Source: Epiperipatus broadwayi
Taxonomy: Eukaryota > Onychophora > Udeonychophora > Euonychophora > Peripatidae
Direction: 5' to 3'
NCBI GenBank assembly: GCA_028023455.1
Contig: JAQFVV010006198.1
Span: 34,227,979 to 34,291,978, forward strand
DNA: 64,000 nucleotides
How positions within the stretch are numbered: the first letter of the stretch is position 1; every line of letters begins with the position of its first letter. Below, piece after piece: positions 27,825 through 39,029 of this stretch. The notes below the pieces were generated by a model, which saw only the letters and a program-made list of their open reading frames with translations, was not told the DNA's origin and made no database searches. The translations under genes were made by a program, and so were the position numbers.

Positions 27825-28288
27825 AATTCACCATTTCAATTATTCATCTTATAAATGGTCTAGTTTAGAATTTCTGACATTCCAAGTCTATTGTCAATTC
27901 CAATATTAGGTTCAGTTCAGTTCTATTTCAGCATCTTAATTTTTTTCAATATCTCTTTATTCATTCACTCACGTATTATATTCTCAAAAACTTGTTGATC
28001 CCAACATACATCTCTTTATAATTTGTTTTGTTGTCTGTAGTCTTTGTATTGCTTTTCTACTGTGTCTAGATCTCAGACATATAAGAACTGGAAAAACATA
28101 CTCCTTAAATTTTTTAAACACGCAAGCATATTTTCTTTTCATAATAAGTAATTTCTAGCAAAAGAATTCCATCCAAATTTAATTTAACAATTAATTACCT
28201 GCATTATATTTTCATCTCTAATAATAATTTTCCCAAGATGTTAATAGTTAATAACATCTAATTCATTATTATCAATCTACTTTCGCCT

Positions 28289-28422
28289 TTTTAAAAATTA
28301 AACATTACTCTTTTTACCATTTATTTTTACATTTTTATTTACCATTGTCAACTCACTCCATTCACAACTTTGACACCATCCATTAAAAATTAAATGCTAC
28401 TCTTTTTACCATTTATTTTTAT
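28289..28422. repeat. Local direct duplication, about 93-bp spacing
   Basis: The segment AAAATTAAACATTACTCTTT plus TTACCATTTATTTTT (28289-28329) is repeated as AAAATTAAATGCTACTCTTT plus TTACCATTTATTTTT (28381-28422). A CACAACTTTGACACCA segment at about 28364 recurs at about 28752. This lies within the LINE relic and explains part of its lost reading frame. Confidence 0.65.
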
Positions 28423-30609
28423 TGCTAATATCTTACTTTCATCTGAATCTAACGTATTCCTCTAGTCCTGAAGCATTATTAATTAATATAACCACATCGT
28501 TTGCAAAATTTAGATGACTTAAGTTACCTCCATATATTTTTATTCTTTTTATATCCCATTTCAATTTATAAAATACTTTTTAGTGAAACTATTACAAGAA
28601 GTTTTAGAGAAATAATCATCATGATTCATTCTTAAGAATGTTAATCATTTTAAGATTACCTTATAACTAATCGCTGACATATTTTGATATTTTTTCAGAA
28701 TTTGACCATATCCTGGATTTATGTTGCAGGCAAGTGTCAAGTTTTCTACACCCACAACTTTGACACCAAAAACTTTGGATAAATACACCAATAATTATTA
28801 ATAATCTTTTTCAGACATCTTTATTCATGTTTCAAAAGAGGGTTGTGGAATATAAATCCAATACAAAATAACAACTCATATTAATTCTTTCCAATTGTAT
28901 ATGATCTACTATGCTCTAACTATTTAAATCTAGTTTATTTTTCTTTAGTTGGCTCAAATCCAAAGTTCTCTGTAGATAATTTACAATGATCAAGTACATA
29001 TTTTATATACGAATAATAAGTCTAATACCCCTTCTCCTAAATATCAACATCACATGCCCCCAGACTCAGAATATATCCTTATTTAAATATATGCAAATAA
29101 CTTTTTTCATTTTTTTAAAACGATTACAATGATTCTATTTACTAAAATTTTTAGATTCTTCATAGATTTAAATCCATGTCTGATTTCTTCATTCACAACA
29201 TATGACATTTCAAGATATGTCATTAAGGATATGGCTTACTTTGCTTTCGCATTTTTTGCAGAAACTTTATAGTTTTTGCAGAATTCTTCTAGATATTGCT
29301 GATGCTAACCCAATATTTAGATAATCATGCCATCCTTTTCTTATTGCTAAAATACTTTTCCTTCCAAATCCAAGATGACTTATCTTAGAAACTTTTATTC
29401 TTATCCACAGCTGCTCTTATTTCCTTATAATCCTATATAGTTTAGTGTTGTAGTAAGTGGTAGACTCTGGAGCTCAAAATCCATGAATTATGGCCCAGTT
29501 CAATCTTTTCTGATGCTCAAACTTCCTATAAACTTCCAAGTAATAAATCATTCTGTAAGTTAGCTTTAATTTTTTTTCCATATCATATTGGATAATTCTT
29601 AATTATTTTCACATCTTTTCTGCATATTCTATTTTACTTCAGTAAAAAATTTACCAGTAAACTGCTGCTTTTTATCTACATAGAGTATGTTCTTTTTACA
29701 GATTTTTTTTTTCCAAATCAAAACTATCTTCAAAGTCTATTAATATTTTTAAATAAAATCTTGCTTAAATTTATAAAAGGATTTCTGATAGATATAAATA
29801 TCATCTATTAATGTTATCTATCTCAATAGTTTATGCCTCTAACTTTGCGTTAAAATATATCTTATAGCTTACTAATTAATAATGACTTCTTGTGTTCAAT
29901 CTATTAAACATATTACTATCTTAAATTATATATCTTTTGTTAGCCAAACATAAACCAATTTAGGTGTACCTTCATTTAAATGCTTACATATCTTCTCTTT
30001 GAATTTTTCCCAGAAAAAAATAAAATTATGCAAATTCTGTAACTCTTATCTACTATTTCATTTTTCAAATATTTTCCAATTCTGGCTTTAAAATCTGCAA
30101 CAATTTTAAAATATCATTTAGTTTGAGAACACATTCTATATATCTATATTAAAACCCTTTATTTCTTTATTACAATAATAACCTATCTGCTACAAACCTA
30201 ACTATTTACATTTGCTATTTTGCTTAAAGTTAAACAAGTAAATCTTGCTGTTCTATCTTGTACATAATCAATTTCTTCCATCTTTTATTTCAAATGAATC
30301 TTTTTCCACTTGAGCTTCTAATGTTTATTCTTTATAGTAAAGTATACTTTTCAAATCACCTCTTCAATTTTTTAATTCCAACTTCAAAGGTCAGAAAATG
30401 TCACATCTAACAATAAAAAAGTTTGTCCTTCAATCCTTTGCAGTTTGCAGGGGGAAAAATAAAATAAATTATCAAACAACAATCTACATTCGCAATATGG
30501 AGATTCTTAGCATCTTCTGCATTCAATCGTCAATTGTTGTCTTGGCTAATATTACAGTTTCCAGGATATAAGGATTATAATTTACTGCAGTCTGTCATAA
30601 ATGTAAATA

Positions 30610-31850
30610 TAAAAAAGAAAATAAGCAATCACACACACTCATATATATTACCTAATTCGTACACAAAAAAAACAAAACCAATATCTCAGAAACTATCGGA
30701 TTAAAACAGGCAAAACTCTCTGTCAAAGATCTAAGAAGGAATTTAAGGAATCTTTTTTGATACAGCAGAACAATTTCCAAGTATTTTCTATTATACTGAT
30801 AGTTTAGAATCCACATATTAAATTATATAATATCAAATCTGAAATAAAAGATTAATTTAAGTGAAAAGAACATATATACAATAGGACACTGATTATACAA
30901 AAATAGTAAGCAAGTTTATATGAATTGGTATAATTACACCACAATTTTGCTACTATGTCTTGCTTTAATTTCAGTCTCTTTGATCCCTAGATCTTCAAAG
31001 AAAGAAAATAGAGCAAATTCCTATTGGCCACTCCATAAATTCTTATATAGTTGTCAGTACTCATCATGTAAATTATTGAGTAAGAACAGAATTACAAAAT
31101 ATTGCTTGCATTTATGGCTCAATGAATAAAGCAGCTTTTGATATGCTATTTGGAAAAAATAAAGTGCAAGATTGCAACTGAAACTTTGATTGTAAGGAAT
31201 TTAAATTTAAAAAAAAAAATATTATGAAGATCTAAATAGATTCTTTATATTTTGACATCTTACAAGGTATTAGCAAATTAAAAGAAATCAGATTAGATAA
31301 CTCATATGAAAATTTATTATCTACAATTCATGCCCTAAATAATAATAATAATAAAAAGTTTTATCATATGGAATATTATAATTAGGTAATATGTTATTAC
31401 AGTATTACAACTTTAAGCCACCCAGCAATTAAACATGAAAGAAAAAGCTTTATAATCTATTTCTGATTAAAATTGATTAAACACACAGACAAAAATATAG
31501 TCCTGAAAATTGAATATTGAATTATCAAAAATAAAAAAAAAAAAAAGGGGGGGGGGGAGAGGGGAATATGACTTGGAAGCAGAAATAATTATAGGAGTAA
31601 AATTAATAAAAGTTTTTATGAATTTGATGTTTTGTAATCAAGAGATTTTTCAACAAATCCAAGAATTGTTTTACACCTAGGCACTATTAGATAAAGCTTA
31701 TAAAAATAACTACATTATCAGTGAAGGCCATGAGAAACGTTTAATTATAATAGCAAAAAATATATAGTTTGGAACAAAAATCAAATAAATACACGTTAAT
31801 AGCAATAAAACAAAATAATAATAATTGAAGGAGACTGTGGGGGGGGGGGG
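30610..31850. other. Non-coding stretch with poly-A/poly-G junctions
   Basis: No gene is supported. The open frame at 30920-31129 lacks motifs. Homopolymers occur at about 31535-31558 (A run then G run) and 31838-31850 (G run). Confidence 0.4.
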
Positions 31851-31860
31851 TTGATTTTAC

Positions 31861-31937
31861 TGTGTTTCCCCAAAAATAAGATCTAACCAAAAAAATAAGC
31901 CCTAAGCATGATTTTTGAGGATGCATAAGCCCAAGTT
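31861..31937. mobile_element. Short MITE, TTTCCCC-AAAATAAG family, copy 1
   Basis: TGTTTCCCCAAAAATAAGAT.. then AAAAAAATAAGCCCTAAGCA, ending near GCATAAGCCCAAG. It is related in reverse complement to 32667-32762. From memory, short palindromic elements with the same CCCTGAAAATAAG ends occur in several animal genomes; I could not check this. Confidence 0.6.
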
Positions 31938-32390
31938 AAGATCAGCAGCCCAATATATAATGGATGTATTGAATTGCAAAGTAATGAATGTATAAATAAA
32001 TAATATTATTGACATTAATGCTTTAAATAAATGGTAATATGGTTGACGATTTTTGACAAAATTCTATCTGTATAGAGAAACAATTTATCTATCACAAATC
32101 AGTATAACAGACAATTTATAATTTCATTTATATATTGTTAGGTACTTATTTTAATTATATTTAATACTTAGATTTAAAATGTTTGATTTAGTTTTAAAAT
32201 TTCTGCATGGTAGTTTTTAAATATTCAGATAAAAAAAAAATTAGTGTGTTTTCTTAAACATTTTTTTTCTCCTGAAAGACTATTAAAATAACATAAATTT
32301 TATTTATCAAAGTTTAGATTAATTAAATCAGATTCTTTTTCTCCTTAAAAAAAGTTTTTAAAAAGAATACCCAAGCAGGGCTACTACAAG

Positions 32391-32499
32391 GTTTTTTTTT
32401 TTCATATGTCATAACATCGGCCGGGATGCGAACCCACAACCGTCTACAACCAACTGCTTGCAAGGCAGCTGCGACGACCTCTCGGCTAACGACGCTCGA
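32391..32499 (-). mobile_element. tRNA-derived SINE, copy 5 (best tRNA-like), 10-bp target duplication
   Basis: Flanked by CTACTACAAG at 32381-32390 and 32500-32509. On the minus strand it has box A TAGCCGAGAGG, an anticodon arm GCTGC-CTTGCAA-GCAGT (triplet TGC at the anticodon position), a long variable arm GTTGTAGACGG, and box B GGGTTCGCATCCCGGCC. A CGATGTTATGACATATGAA tail follows. This version differs from the 11629 type in the variable arm (GGTTGTAGACGGTTGTG instead of GTCCCGGGTTAG), so two subfamilies exist. The truncated copy at 15561-15654 belongs with it. Confidence 0.88.
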
Positions 32500-32666
32500 C
32501 TACTACAAGTTATTTGGAAAGGGTTTACAATTTGCATAATTATTAGTTGTTGGCGAGTATAAGAAAAGAATTGTGGAGAGTTCGCTAGATAAGAATCATA
32601 TAGTTCTTTGTAAAGAGAAGTATTTGAATAAATGTACATTATACTCGAAATGTAAATTTTTATACA

Positions 32667-32762
32667 TGAAAAAGTAAGCCATTCCCTGAAAATAAGCTCC
32701 ACAATGTCTTTTGGAACAAAAATTAATATAAGACCAGGCCTTATTTTCAGGGGAAATGGTAT
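32667..32762. mobile_element. Short palindromic MITE, TTTCCCC-AAAATAAG family, copy 2
   Basis: TCCCTGAAAATAAGCTCC.. at about 32683 and ..GGCCTTATTTTCAGGGGA at about 32738 are inverted. The centre contains TTTTGGAACAAAAATTAATA. The minus-strand open frames here (32409-32814) are artefacts of the SINE and this element. Confidence 0.7.
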
Positions 32763-32769
32763 ATCCAAA

Positions 32770-34030
32770 CCCTACAAGAAAATTTGAAAAAGAATAAAAG
32801 TATTGATTAAACAATCCCTATTAATTTGGAAAATTACTTTTCTGAGACTACCAAATAGTTTATGCTTCATTACTACAGATAGGATGTCTAATATAATATT
32901 CGATTTATCATATAATTAATTTTTTTATAAACCTTGTCATAAAGATAATTATTTGCTTTATTTGAATTTAGATCAAATAACTAATCATTCCTAACTAGCC
33001 AGAATATAATTATGTTATTTATTGATTATAAAAAGCAATATGCTTAATAATAAATATATATTTCATTTTTCTTACTCTTAAATAATCTAAACAAAATGTA
33101 CTTTATGTAAAGCAGATTCTGATTTATTATTAGAGAAGTTTAAGAACTTGAAATAGCTGATGAAAAAAGTTCATTTGAACAGATACTAAAGTTTTGGATG
33201 CTCATAATTTACAGTTCCAAAAATCACTATTATACAAAATCTAATATCTTATTTATAATTAATTATTAAAATTATAATTATTTTCACTTAAATAATATAA
33301 CACATTCAACTCCATATATAATGTTTATTTTTTTGAATAGATTAATTGAAAAAGCAAACGGTAACGGGATTTATTATTCATATTATTATACAATATTACT
33401 AATATACAATAGGTCTTCAAATAGCAAAATTGTCTATATTGTGGGATATATTAAATATATAAACACAAAACAATTTGCAACCATTATAAAATGATAAATG
33501 ATTCTAAATATATATGCCGAAGCTTATTATTGAAAATCAAAAACAAATGAAAAATATTACATCAAGACCAAATTATAATATCTGATTTTCATTTGTTTCA
33601 ATTAAATAAATAAAAAAAATTTTTTTTTTAAATTATGAAAAAAAAGGTCTCATAAGGCAGTTATTTTTGCAATCAATAAGTATACAATTTTAGCCAGTAT
33701 AAAAATAAACGAAAGAATAATCTATAAAATAATGTGTGATGTAATAGTTTTTAATCAAGTATATACATTAATTTCTTCTTTAGCAATAAAAATATTATAG
33801 TATTACAATCAGGCTAGCATTTTTGCTGGTTAACAGCCAATTCTTGTTATTTACAATTCGCTTCAGTTCAAGGAATACCATTTCAATTTGTGAAACATCA
33901 AACCTTTCCAGTATTACAAGATTGTTCACTAAGTAATTCAAAAATTATTTTGAATGTGATTACATTTATTAATCATTTGAAACTAAATGACTAAAAACAA
34001 TTCCCACAAGAACTTTCATTAAAATAAAAA
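32770..34030. other. Non-coding stretch
   Basis: AT-rich, no gene supported and no repeat recognised. Confidence 0.4.
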
Positions 34031-34040
34031 AAGAAAAATG

Positions 34041-34870
34041 GGTTATCGTCGATTAGCCCCCGCACACCGACTGATGTCACTGTTGCTAGTCAAAAACCAA
34101 TAGATATAATGTTACCGGGCTGATTTACAATTTACTTTTTTTTACATTACTACATGTCAGAGTGTAGTGTTGGAATTCAAGGGAGGGGATCCAATGTCTT
34201 TGCCGATCGGAACGATCACCGTCACATGCGAGACAATTTTTAAAACATCCATCTCAGCACATAACGCTGGAAATGGCAGGGAGGAGGATCTGATGGTTTT
34301 CCGTCACAACATACACAACATTTTTAAAAACAAAATTATTTAATAAAATCTAATATTTCCTTTTTTCAATTAATGTCTGATCAAAAAAAAAAAAATTTCA
34401 ACACTATTTTAAAACTATTTACGAAACACAATTCGATTTGAAAATTCCCCTCTGATCAAGCCAAGCTTATGCTTTGAAAGTCTCGTAGCTGTCCCTGTGC
34501 AAAATATGTTTTACGCGTGATTTCTATATAATGCTGAAACGTACACTATTGAAATTTGTTTAACCTTAAAAATAAGTGTACGGAAGCGCGCCTTTTGTCT
34601 TACAATTAATACTATCTAAAATTACATCAGATCATATAAAAAATAAGTATTTCGAATGCACATGCAAAGACTTAAGACAACTTGAATTCTACACACCCTC
34701 ACATCATACTGTAGCGATCTGTGAAGTGTGCTATATACCACAAAGCAAAAAAGCTGCTTAGCATCCAATATGAACAGAACTGTTCTATAGGCCGTATGAG
34801 TAGTATATTTCTGTGCTTTTGCATGGAAACAGCGACATCAGGCAGTGTGTGGGGCTAATCGACGGCAACC
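34041..34870. mobile_element. 830-bp DNA transposon with inverted ends, near-perfect 8-bp target duplication
   Basis: The left end GGTTATCGTCGATTAGCCCC and the reverse complement of the right end, GGTTGCCGTCGATTAGCCCC, match at 18 of 20 positions. Similarity continues through CGCACACCGACTGATGTCAC versus ACACACTGCCTGATGTCGC. The 8 bases outside each end are GAAAAATG and AAAAAATG. An 8-bp duplication is typical of hAT, P or Merlin superfamilies; the terminal sequence does not decide among them. It is clearly GC-richer than its surroundings and encodes no transposase, so it is non-autonomous. The open frame 34576-34761 lies inside it and has no recognised domain. Confidence 0.85.
34172..34335 (+). 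repeat. Imperfect internal duplication inside the transposon
   Basis: GGAATTCAAGGGAGGGGATC.. through CCGTCACATGCGAGACAATTTTTAAAACA (from about 34172) is echoed by GGAAATGGCAGGGAGGAGGATC.. through CCGTCACAACATACACAACATTTTTAAAAACA (from about 34269). Both units share the order GGGAGG, GGATC, CCGTCACA, ACAATTTTTAAAA. Confidence 0.6.
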
Positions 34871-35018
34871 AAAAAATGTAACAAATGAGTTTAAAAAAAA
34901 AAGGTGACCTAAATATAAATTTAGATATATATAGAGTATAAGATTTTAACAATCTGTCATGCAAAATTATTAATTAAAAAGCATTAGTAATAAAAAAAAA
35001 AACTAATGGCTTTATTGC

Positions 35019-35113
35019 TCGGAAGTTCATTAGAAATTCGAGTGCCAGAATCATTCCTGGGACTTCCCAATCCCAAGTCAGACACTTTATCAACTATGCC
35101 AAAACACAGGGCA
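35019..35113 (-). mobile_element. Second tRNA-like SINE family, copy 1
   Basis: The minus strand reads TTGGCATAGTTGATAAAGTG, then TCTGACTTGGGATTGGGAAG and TCCCAGGAATGATTCTGGCA. This resembles tRNA A and B boxes around an anticodon arm. It matches 57155-57245, 61103-61176 and 63441-63510 in the core GTGTCAGATTCTGA followed by CCTCGAATTGATTC. Degraded; no target duplication seen. Confidence 0.5.
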
Positions 35114-35119
35114 GAATTT

Positions 35120-37185
35120 GTAATAATATAATGTAAACCAAATTAAGACAAGTTATTTGGAACTTGAGAGTAATCATGCAATTATCTAACAGACTGAAAT
35201 CTAAAAATCTTACAGAAAATATAACACTTGAAAATATTTATAATTAAATTTTTTTTATCGAATTAAAATGAGTAAGACTTTTGAACGGTGTCTCTTTAAT
35301 ATCTTCAACAAAGTATATGGGGGGTAGTTTATAACTGTTTTCTCTTGCATAGTTTGAAATGTTTTGTTATTGAACTCATTTGTATTCAACCACCATACAA
35401 GTATATATATAAAACATTAAAAAAGTAAAATAAAACAGAAGAAAGCAAGGCAAAATAAAAGACAAAAAAAAAGAAACTTATAAACAATTTTTAGAGGGGA
35501 AAGAAATTAAATCTGTATAGACTCATTATATGAGTTAGAATCAATACATAAAAAGGACTGTTTCTAATTAAGATATCTCACTTTTGACAAACCAATATTC
35601 ACCAGTTGTGAAAGTCACCAGGATAATTCATATTCAAATGAATTTTTTTATTGATGCTAAATTTTTTACTTGTTGGAATTTTCACAATATGTTACACTAG
35701 TTGTTGAAAAGATGTCATATATTATTTTTTCAAAGTCAGTACTCAATTTATCTTTAATTGGTTTAATTTACTCTAGACTTATATACTGTATTAAATAGAA
35801 AATGTTCAATGAAAAATTAGTAATAACATACAATGAAATATTACCAAATTCACCACTTTCTTTATTTTGCTGTAATGTCTTATATAAATACAAAAAGTGG
35901 TGGATAAATTATATTAATAAACAATGAAAAAAAAGTTTTCAGATTTTAAACAATTCCGAATATAAGATAAACTGAAATATATATATTGTTGTCAAATCAA
36001 AACTTCCATTATTGGTTACTGTACTACAATAAATCATCATCAAACAATAATGTGAAACAATAAAAAAAATGGTTACAGCACATTACAAACATTGCTAATT
36101 CTAGGTCCAATTTAAAACAAATTCCTATTTAAGTTAGCATAAACATTTAAATTTTCTTTCTCCTATTAATCATAAATAGTATACAGCAATTAAATATAAA
36201 TTGCTCTTAATCACAAAATTAATGTCAACAATTGAAAAATATAAAAACTGAGCTATGTGAAGATTAAGAGCAGAAGTGTCTTGAAATTAGAAGGAAATAG
36301 GTGGGGTAGGGGTGGGGGATTAAAAGTACATACTTGAACCTAAACAAAAGTTTAGAAGGAAAAAAAAAGAATAAAAATTATGCAAATTTGACTCAAAAAG
36401 AAAAAAATAAATCATTATAGATTTTCATTAACATTGTATGGGAAATGTCAGTTATTGAAGCAAAAATTCACAGATTATAAGTAAAGATTATCCATTAGTG
36501 TTACTTGAAAAAACAGATAATAAAAGAGATGTACACTAAAATAAAAAATAACTTTAGCTCCAATAAAATTTTCATAGAAACAGAAAAGTCACTGTCAATT
36601 CAACTAATTGCTAAACATTATGAAAACATTAACACTTATAAATTATGATTCAAATAAACAATATATTTTGTTAGAAATTATGATTCAAGTTTAAAAAAAG
36701 ATTTAGTGGAATGCTTCAGGATTTTTAAAACAGTTTAATTTCCCATACAGCTATGATTTTTAGTGGATTGTGAAGGATTATAATGGATCTTTTACAGATG
36801 CAGATAAATTTTAAAAATAACTGTTACTTATATATTTATAATAAATTTGAAGTTTAAGTTGAAATTAAAATAATACATATAATCATTAGCAAACAATCAT
36901 AACAAATGTGGCTATTCTAGCTCAAATTAAAAATTGAGAATAATAAATGAGAAAAAAAAAGAAAAAAGAAAAGATTAGAATCAGAATTGCTATTGAAAGT
37001 AAAGATACAATCCCATTGTTATAGTTAGGACCGGGATGATTTAAAAAACCTTTTCAGCTCATAACTAATTAAAGAATAAGACTAATGATAAATATGAAAG
37101 ATTTATGTTCAGTATTTTAAAAAAAAAAAAAGAAAAAGAAAACAAAGAATGATATTAGTGAATTAGAAATTAACATGTATAATGT
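35120..37185. other. Non-coding stretch
   Basis: AT-rich sequence with a G-rich patch at about 36301-36320 (GTGGGGTAGGGGTGGGGG). No gene is supported. Confidence 0.4.
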
Positions 37186-37191
37186 TTGAAA

Positions 37192-37408
37192 TATCAATAA
37201 TTTTGTACTAACACACTTGTCAGAAAAGTTTCATTTTGTAAAATTATGTTTATCCGCGCTAAGCACTTTCGAAGTTCCTAGACTTCTTCATATTCATGGC
37301 TGAGTGCAGAAGATAGTGATGAGGAGGCATATTCTAATTTATGCAGATAAACATAATTTTACAAAATTAAACTTCTCTAACAAGTGTGTTAACACAGAAT
37401 TATTGATA
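37192..37408. mobile_element. 217-bp foldback MITE
   Basis: The left arm 37192-37254 (starting TATCAATAATTTTGTACTAA, ending ATTATGTTTATC) is the near-perfect inverse of 37346-37408 (starting GATAAACATAATTTTACAAA, ending ACAGAATTATTGATA). The central 90 bases contain a small GAAGT/ACTTC hairpin with GAAA after it on the minus strand, only loosely like a hammerhead core. No protein. Confidence 0.85.
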
Positions 37409-37409
37409 A

Positions 37410-38975
37410 TATATAATTTATGAGAAGTCAATAAATAAATGTTTGAAAAATAATTATACAAATAAATTTACATGGCAAGTTTTTGGTAAAAAATAACATT
37501 AATAATATATACCTATGTGTTGGAAAAAAATAAATTAACAAGTGTTACATCGATGCTTACTTATATATCCGAGAATGGGACACTTAATGGAAGAGTAATA
37601 CAGACCACATGAAGTATGAAGATGTATGATAAAATCAATAAGAAGAGAACAAACTAAATAATAATAGAACTTGATTTTGCACATATATATATAAAACAAA
37701 AAAATAAATTACCAAAAGCATTTAATCCATGAATAATAGTAATTTCAATTGGATGAAAACAATTCTCCATTTAGTAAGCATTAATAATAGGATCATTCCA
37801 TTACACATAAAATATTATCACAATGATCTCTGAAATAGAATGATCAATTAACTCCTTTAATTAAATTAATCATGAGGCCAAATATATATATATATATCTT
37901 TTAACTAATCTCTTTTGGCTACTTCTTAACACTGAGATATATCTCCATTGCAAAAAAAACCTATTATCAATAATGTATTTTTAATATTGACTAGTATAAG
38001 ATTGTACTAGTAGCTTCAAATGAACAAGAACTAATAAAAAAAACATATCTTTTTCTGTTTTCTGTATGTGTATTAATTAATCTCAAGTCATTATCATAGG
38101 GACCCATATTCATGCTCAACAACATTTTCATCTTACTAAGACATTCCAAAATGATTACGTTTATTGCTTTAATTTCATTGTTTCTAAAAAAAAAAAAAAT
38201 TAAGGGTTTAGTTTTATTTTTGGCATTCACTTAAAAAGTGGTTGAAAGCATGCTAGGCGTCCTTTACTAATTATACAATATAAAGCTTATCTCTAATGTG
38301 GTTGTACATAATTTTGTGCTAAGTTTATTTTAAATATATTTTTTAAAACGCCAATGATTTACCAAAATTAAATCTATATCAACGAAGGTGCAAAGTTTGA
38401 AGAACCAAGCTACCACATTGGCAATCTTTTTTTAATAGTTTTATTTTCATTTATTAAATTATATTAGACAAAATTAAATGGAAAATAAATGTTTATTATA
38501 TTTGCTTTACAAAATATAAGCTGTAGTATTGGTTTGAATAGTTACCTGTGTTTTGAATTAGATTTTACATATATCTAATACAATTTGTCAAAAAATAAAA
38601 ATTATCACAATAAAAGATCTGACATTCTCGCACATCCTCAATTAAATTTAAAGAATACTGGAAAAATAATTATTACTTAAGTCGTTACAAAAAATAAAAG
38701 GACAAAAATGTCATTCCATATCTTTAACAACAATAATAAAAAAAATTAAAATAACACTTTTTTAAAATAAAAGCATGCTTTGATTTCTATGGTATTATAA
38801 TTTTTATTCATTTACTTATCCTTTATGCAGGAATCATATATATTAATATAATAGCATTTAATACAATTCAAAACAAAACAACACTCTCCATATAGTAGTG
38901 CCATCTTGTGCTAACAAGAGCAATCAATGGATGCCAGAAGGCTTGTGCATAAAATCCCTATCTAGTGCCTACTCA
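37410..38975. other. Non-coding stretch
   Basis: AT-rich, short TA microsatellites (about 37683, 37880). The minus-strand open frame 37991-38230 shows no motif. No gene is supported. Confidence 0.4.
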
Positions 38976-38982
38976 TCCAATA

Positions 38983-39024
38983 TCCCCAGACTAGTTTCTG
39001 GCTTGTGGCCTTCATCAGTGAGGA
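38983..39024 (-). ncRNA. Hammerhead ribozyme motif (type I, minimal stem III), GUC cleavage site
   Basis: Read on the minus strand: stem I 5' arm TCCTCA (39019-39024); core box CTGATGA (39012-39018, perfect); stem II A-GGC-CACAA-GCC-A (38999-39011); core box GAAA (38995-38998, perfect). Then come a palindromic stem III CTAG (38991-38994), the U and C of the GUC cleavage triplet (38990-38989), and stem I 3' arm TGGGGA (38983-38988). The last pairs with TCCTCA over all 6 positions, one of them G-U. All core nucleotides of the hammerhead fold are present. The A-A mismatch at the base of stem II and the loop-less 2-bp stem III may make a monomer weak. Minimal stem III hammerheads are known from newt satellite, Penelope-like elements and retrozymes, where dimers can cleave. 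The host element was not identified. Confidence 0.7.
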
Positions 39025-39029
39025 GCCTT

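Larger units (their letters stand above)
27615..30600 (-). mobile_element. Decayed LINE, 3' end at low coordinate
   Basis: Minus-strand relic. The RT active-site neighbourhood at about 28480-28550 reads GGNLSHLNFANDVVILINN, the LxFADDIvL motif with one Asp replaced by Asn. The following C-terminal block at about 28000-28110 reads EYVFPVLICLRSRHSRKAIQ then TKQIIKRCMLGS, corresponding to vxPVLxYGxETWxlTk..ERxMLG. The 3' tail (CTGCAGTGGATTGATAATAA, reverse complement of about 27640-27660) matches the tails at 3745 and 6290. The 5' part up to about 30600 is assigned by continuity only. A SINE interrupts the tail at 27718. Confidence 0.65.

Noticed and set aside
32391-32499. A functional tRNA gene
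   Set aside because: Although the fold is tRNA-like, it is flanked by a target duplication, has an A-rich tail and lacks consistent anticodon identity among copies.
32409-32814. 119- and 72-codon minus-strand open frames
   Set aside because: They run through a SINE and a palindromic MITE, whose sequences explain the frames.
37267-37291. Minus-strand ATGAAGA, GAAGT/ACTTC hairpin and GAAA as a hammerhead
   Set aside because: The first core base is wrong, stem II overlaps the core box, and there is no cleavage triplet followed by stem I.
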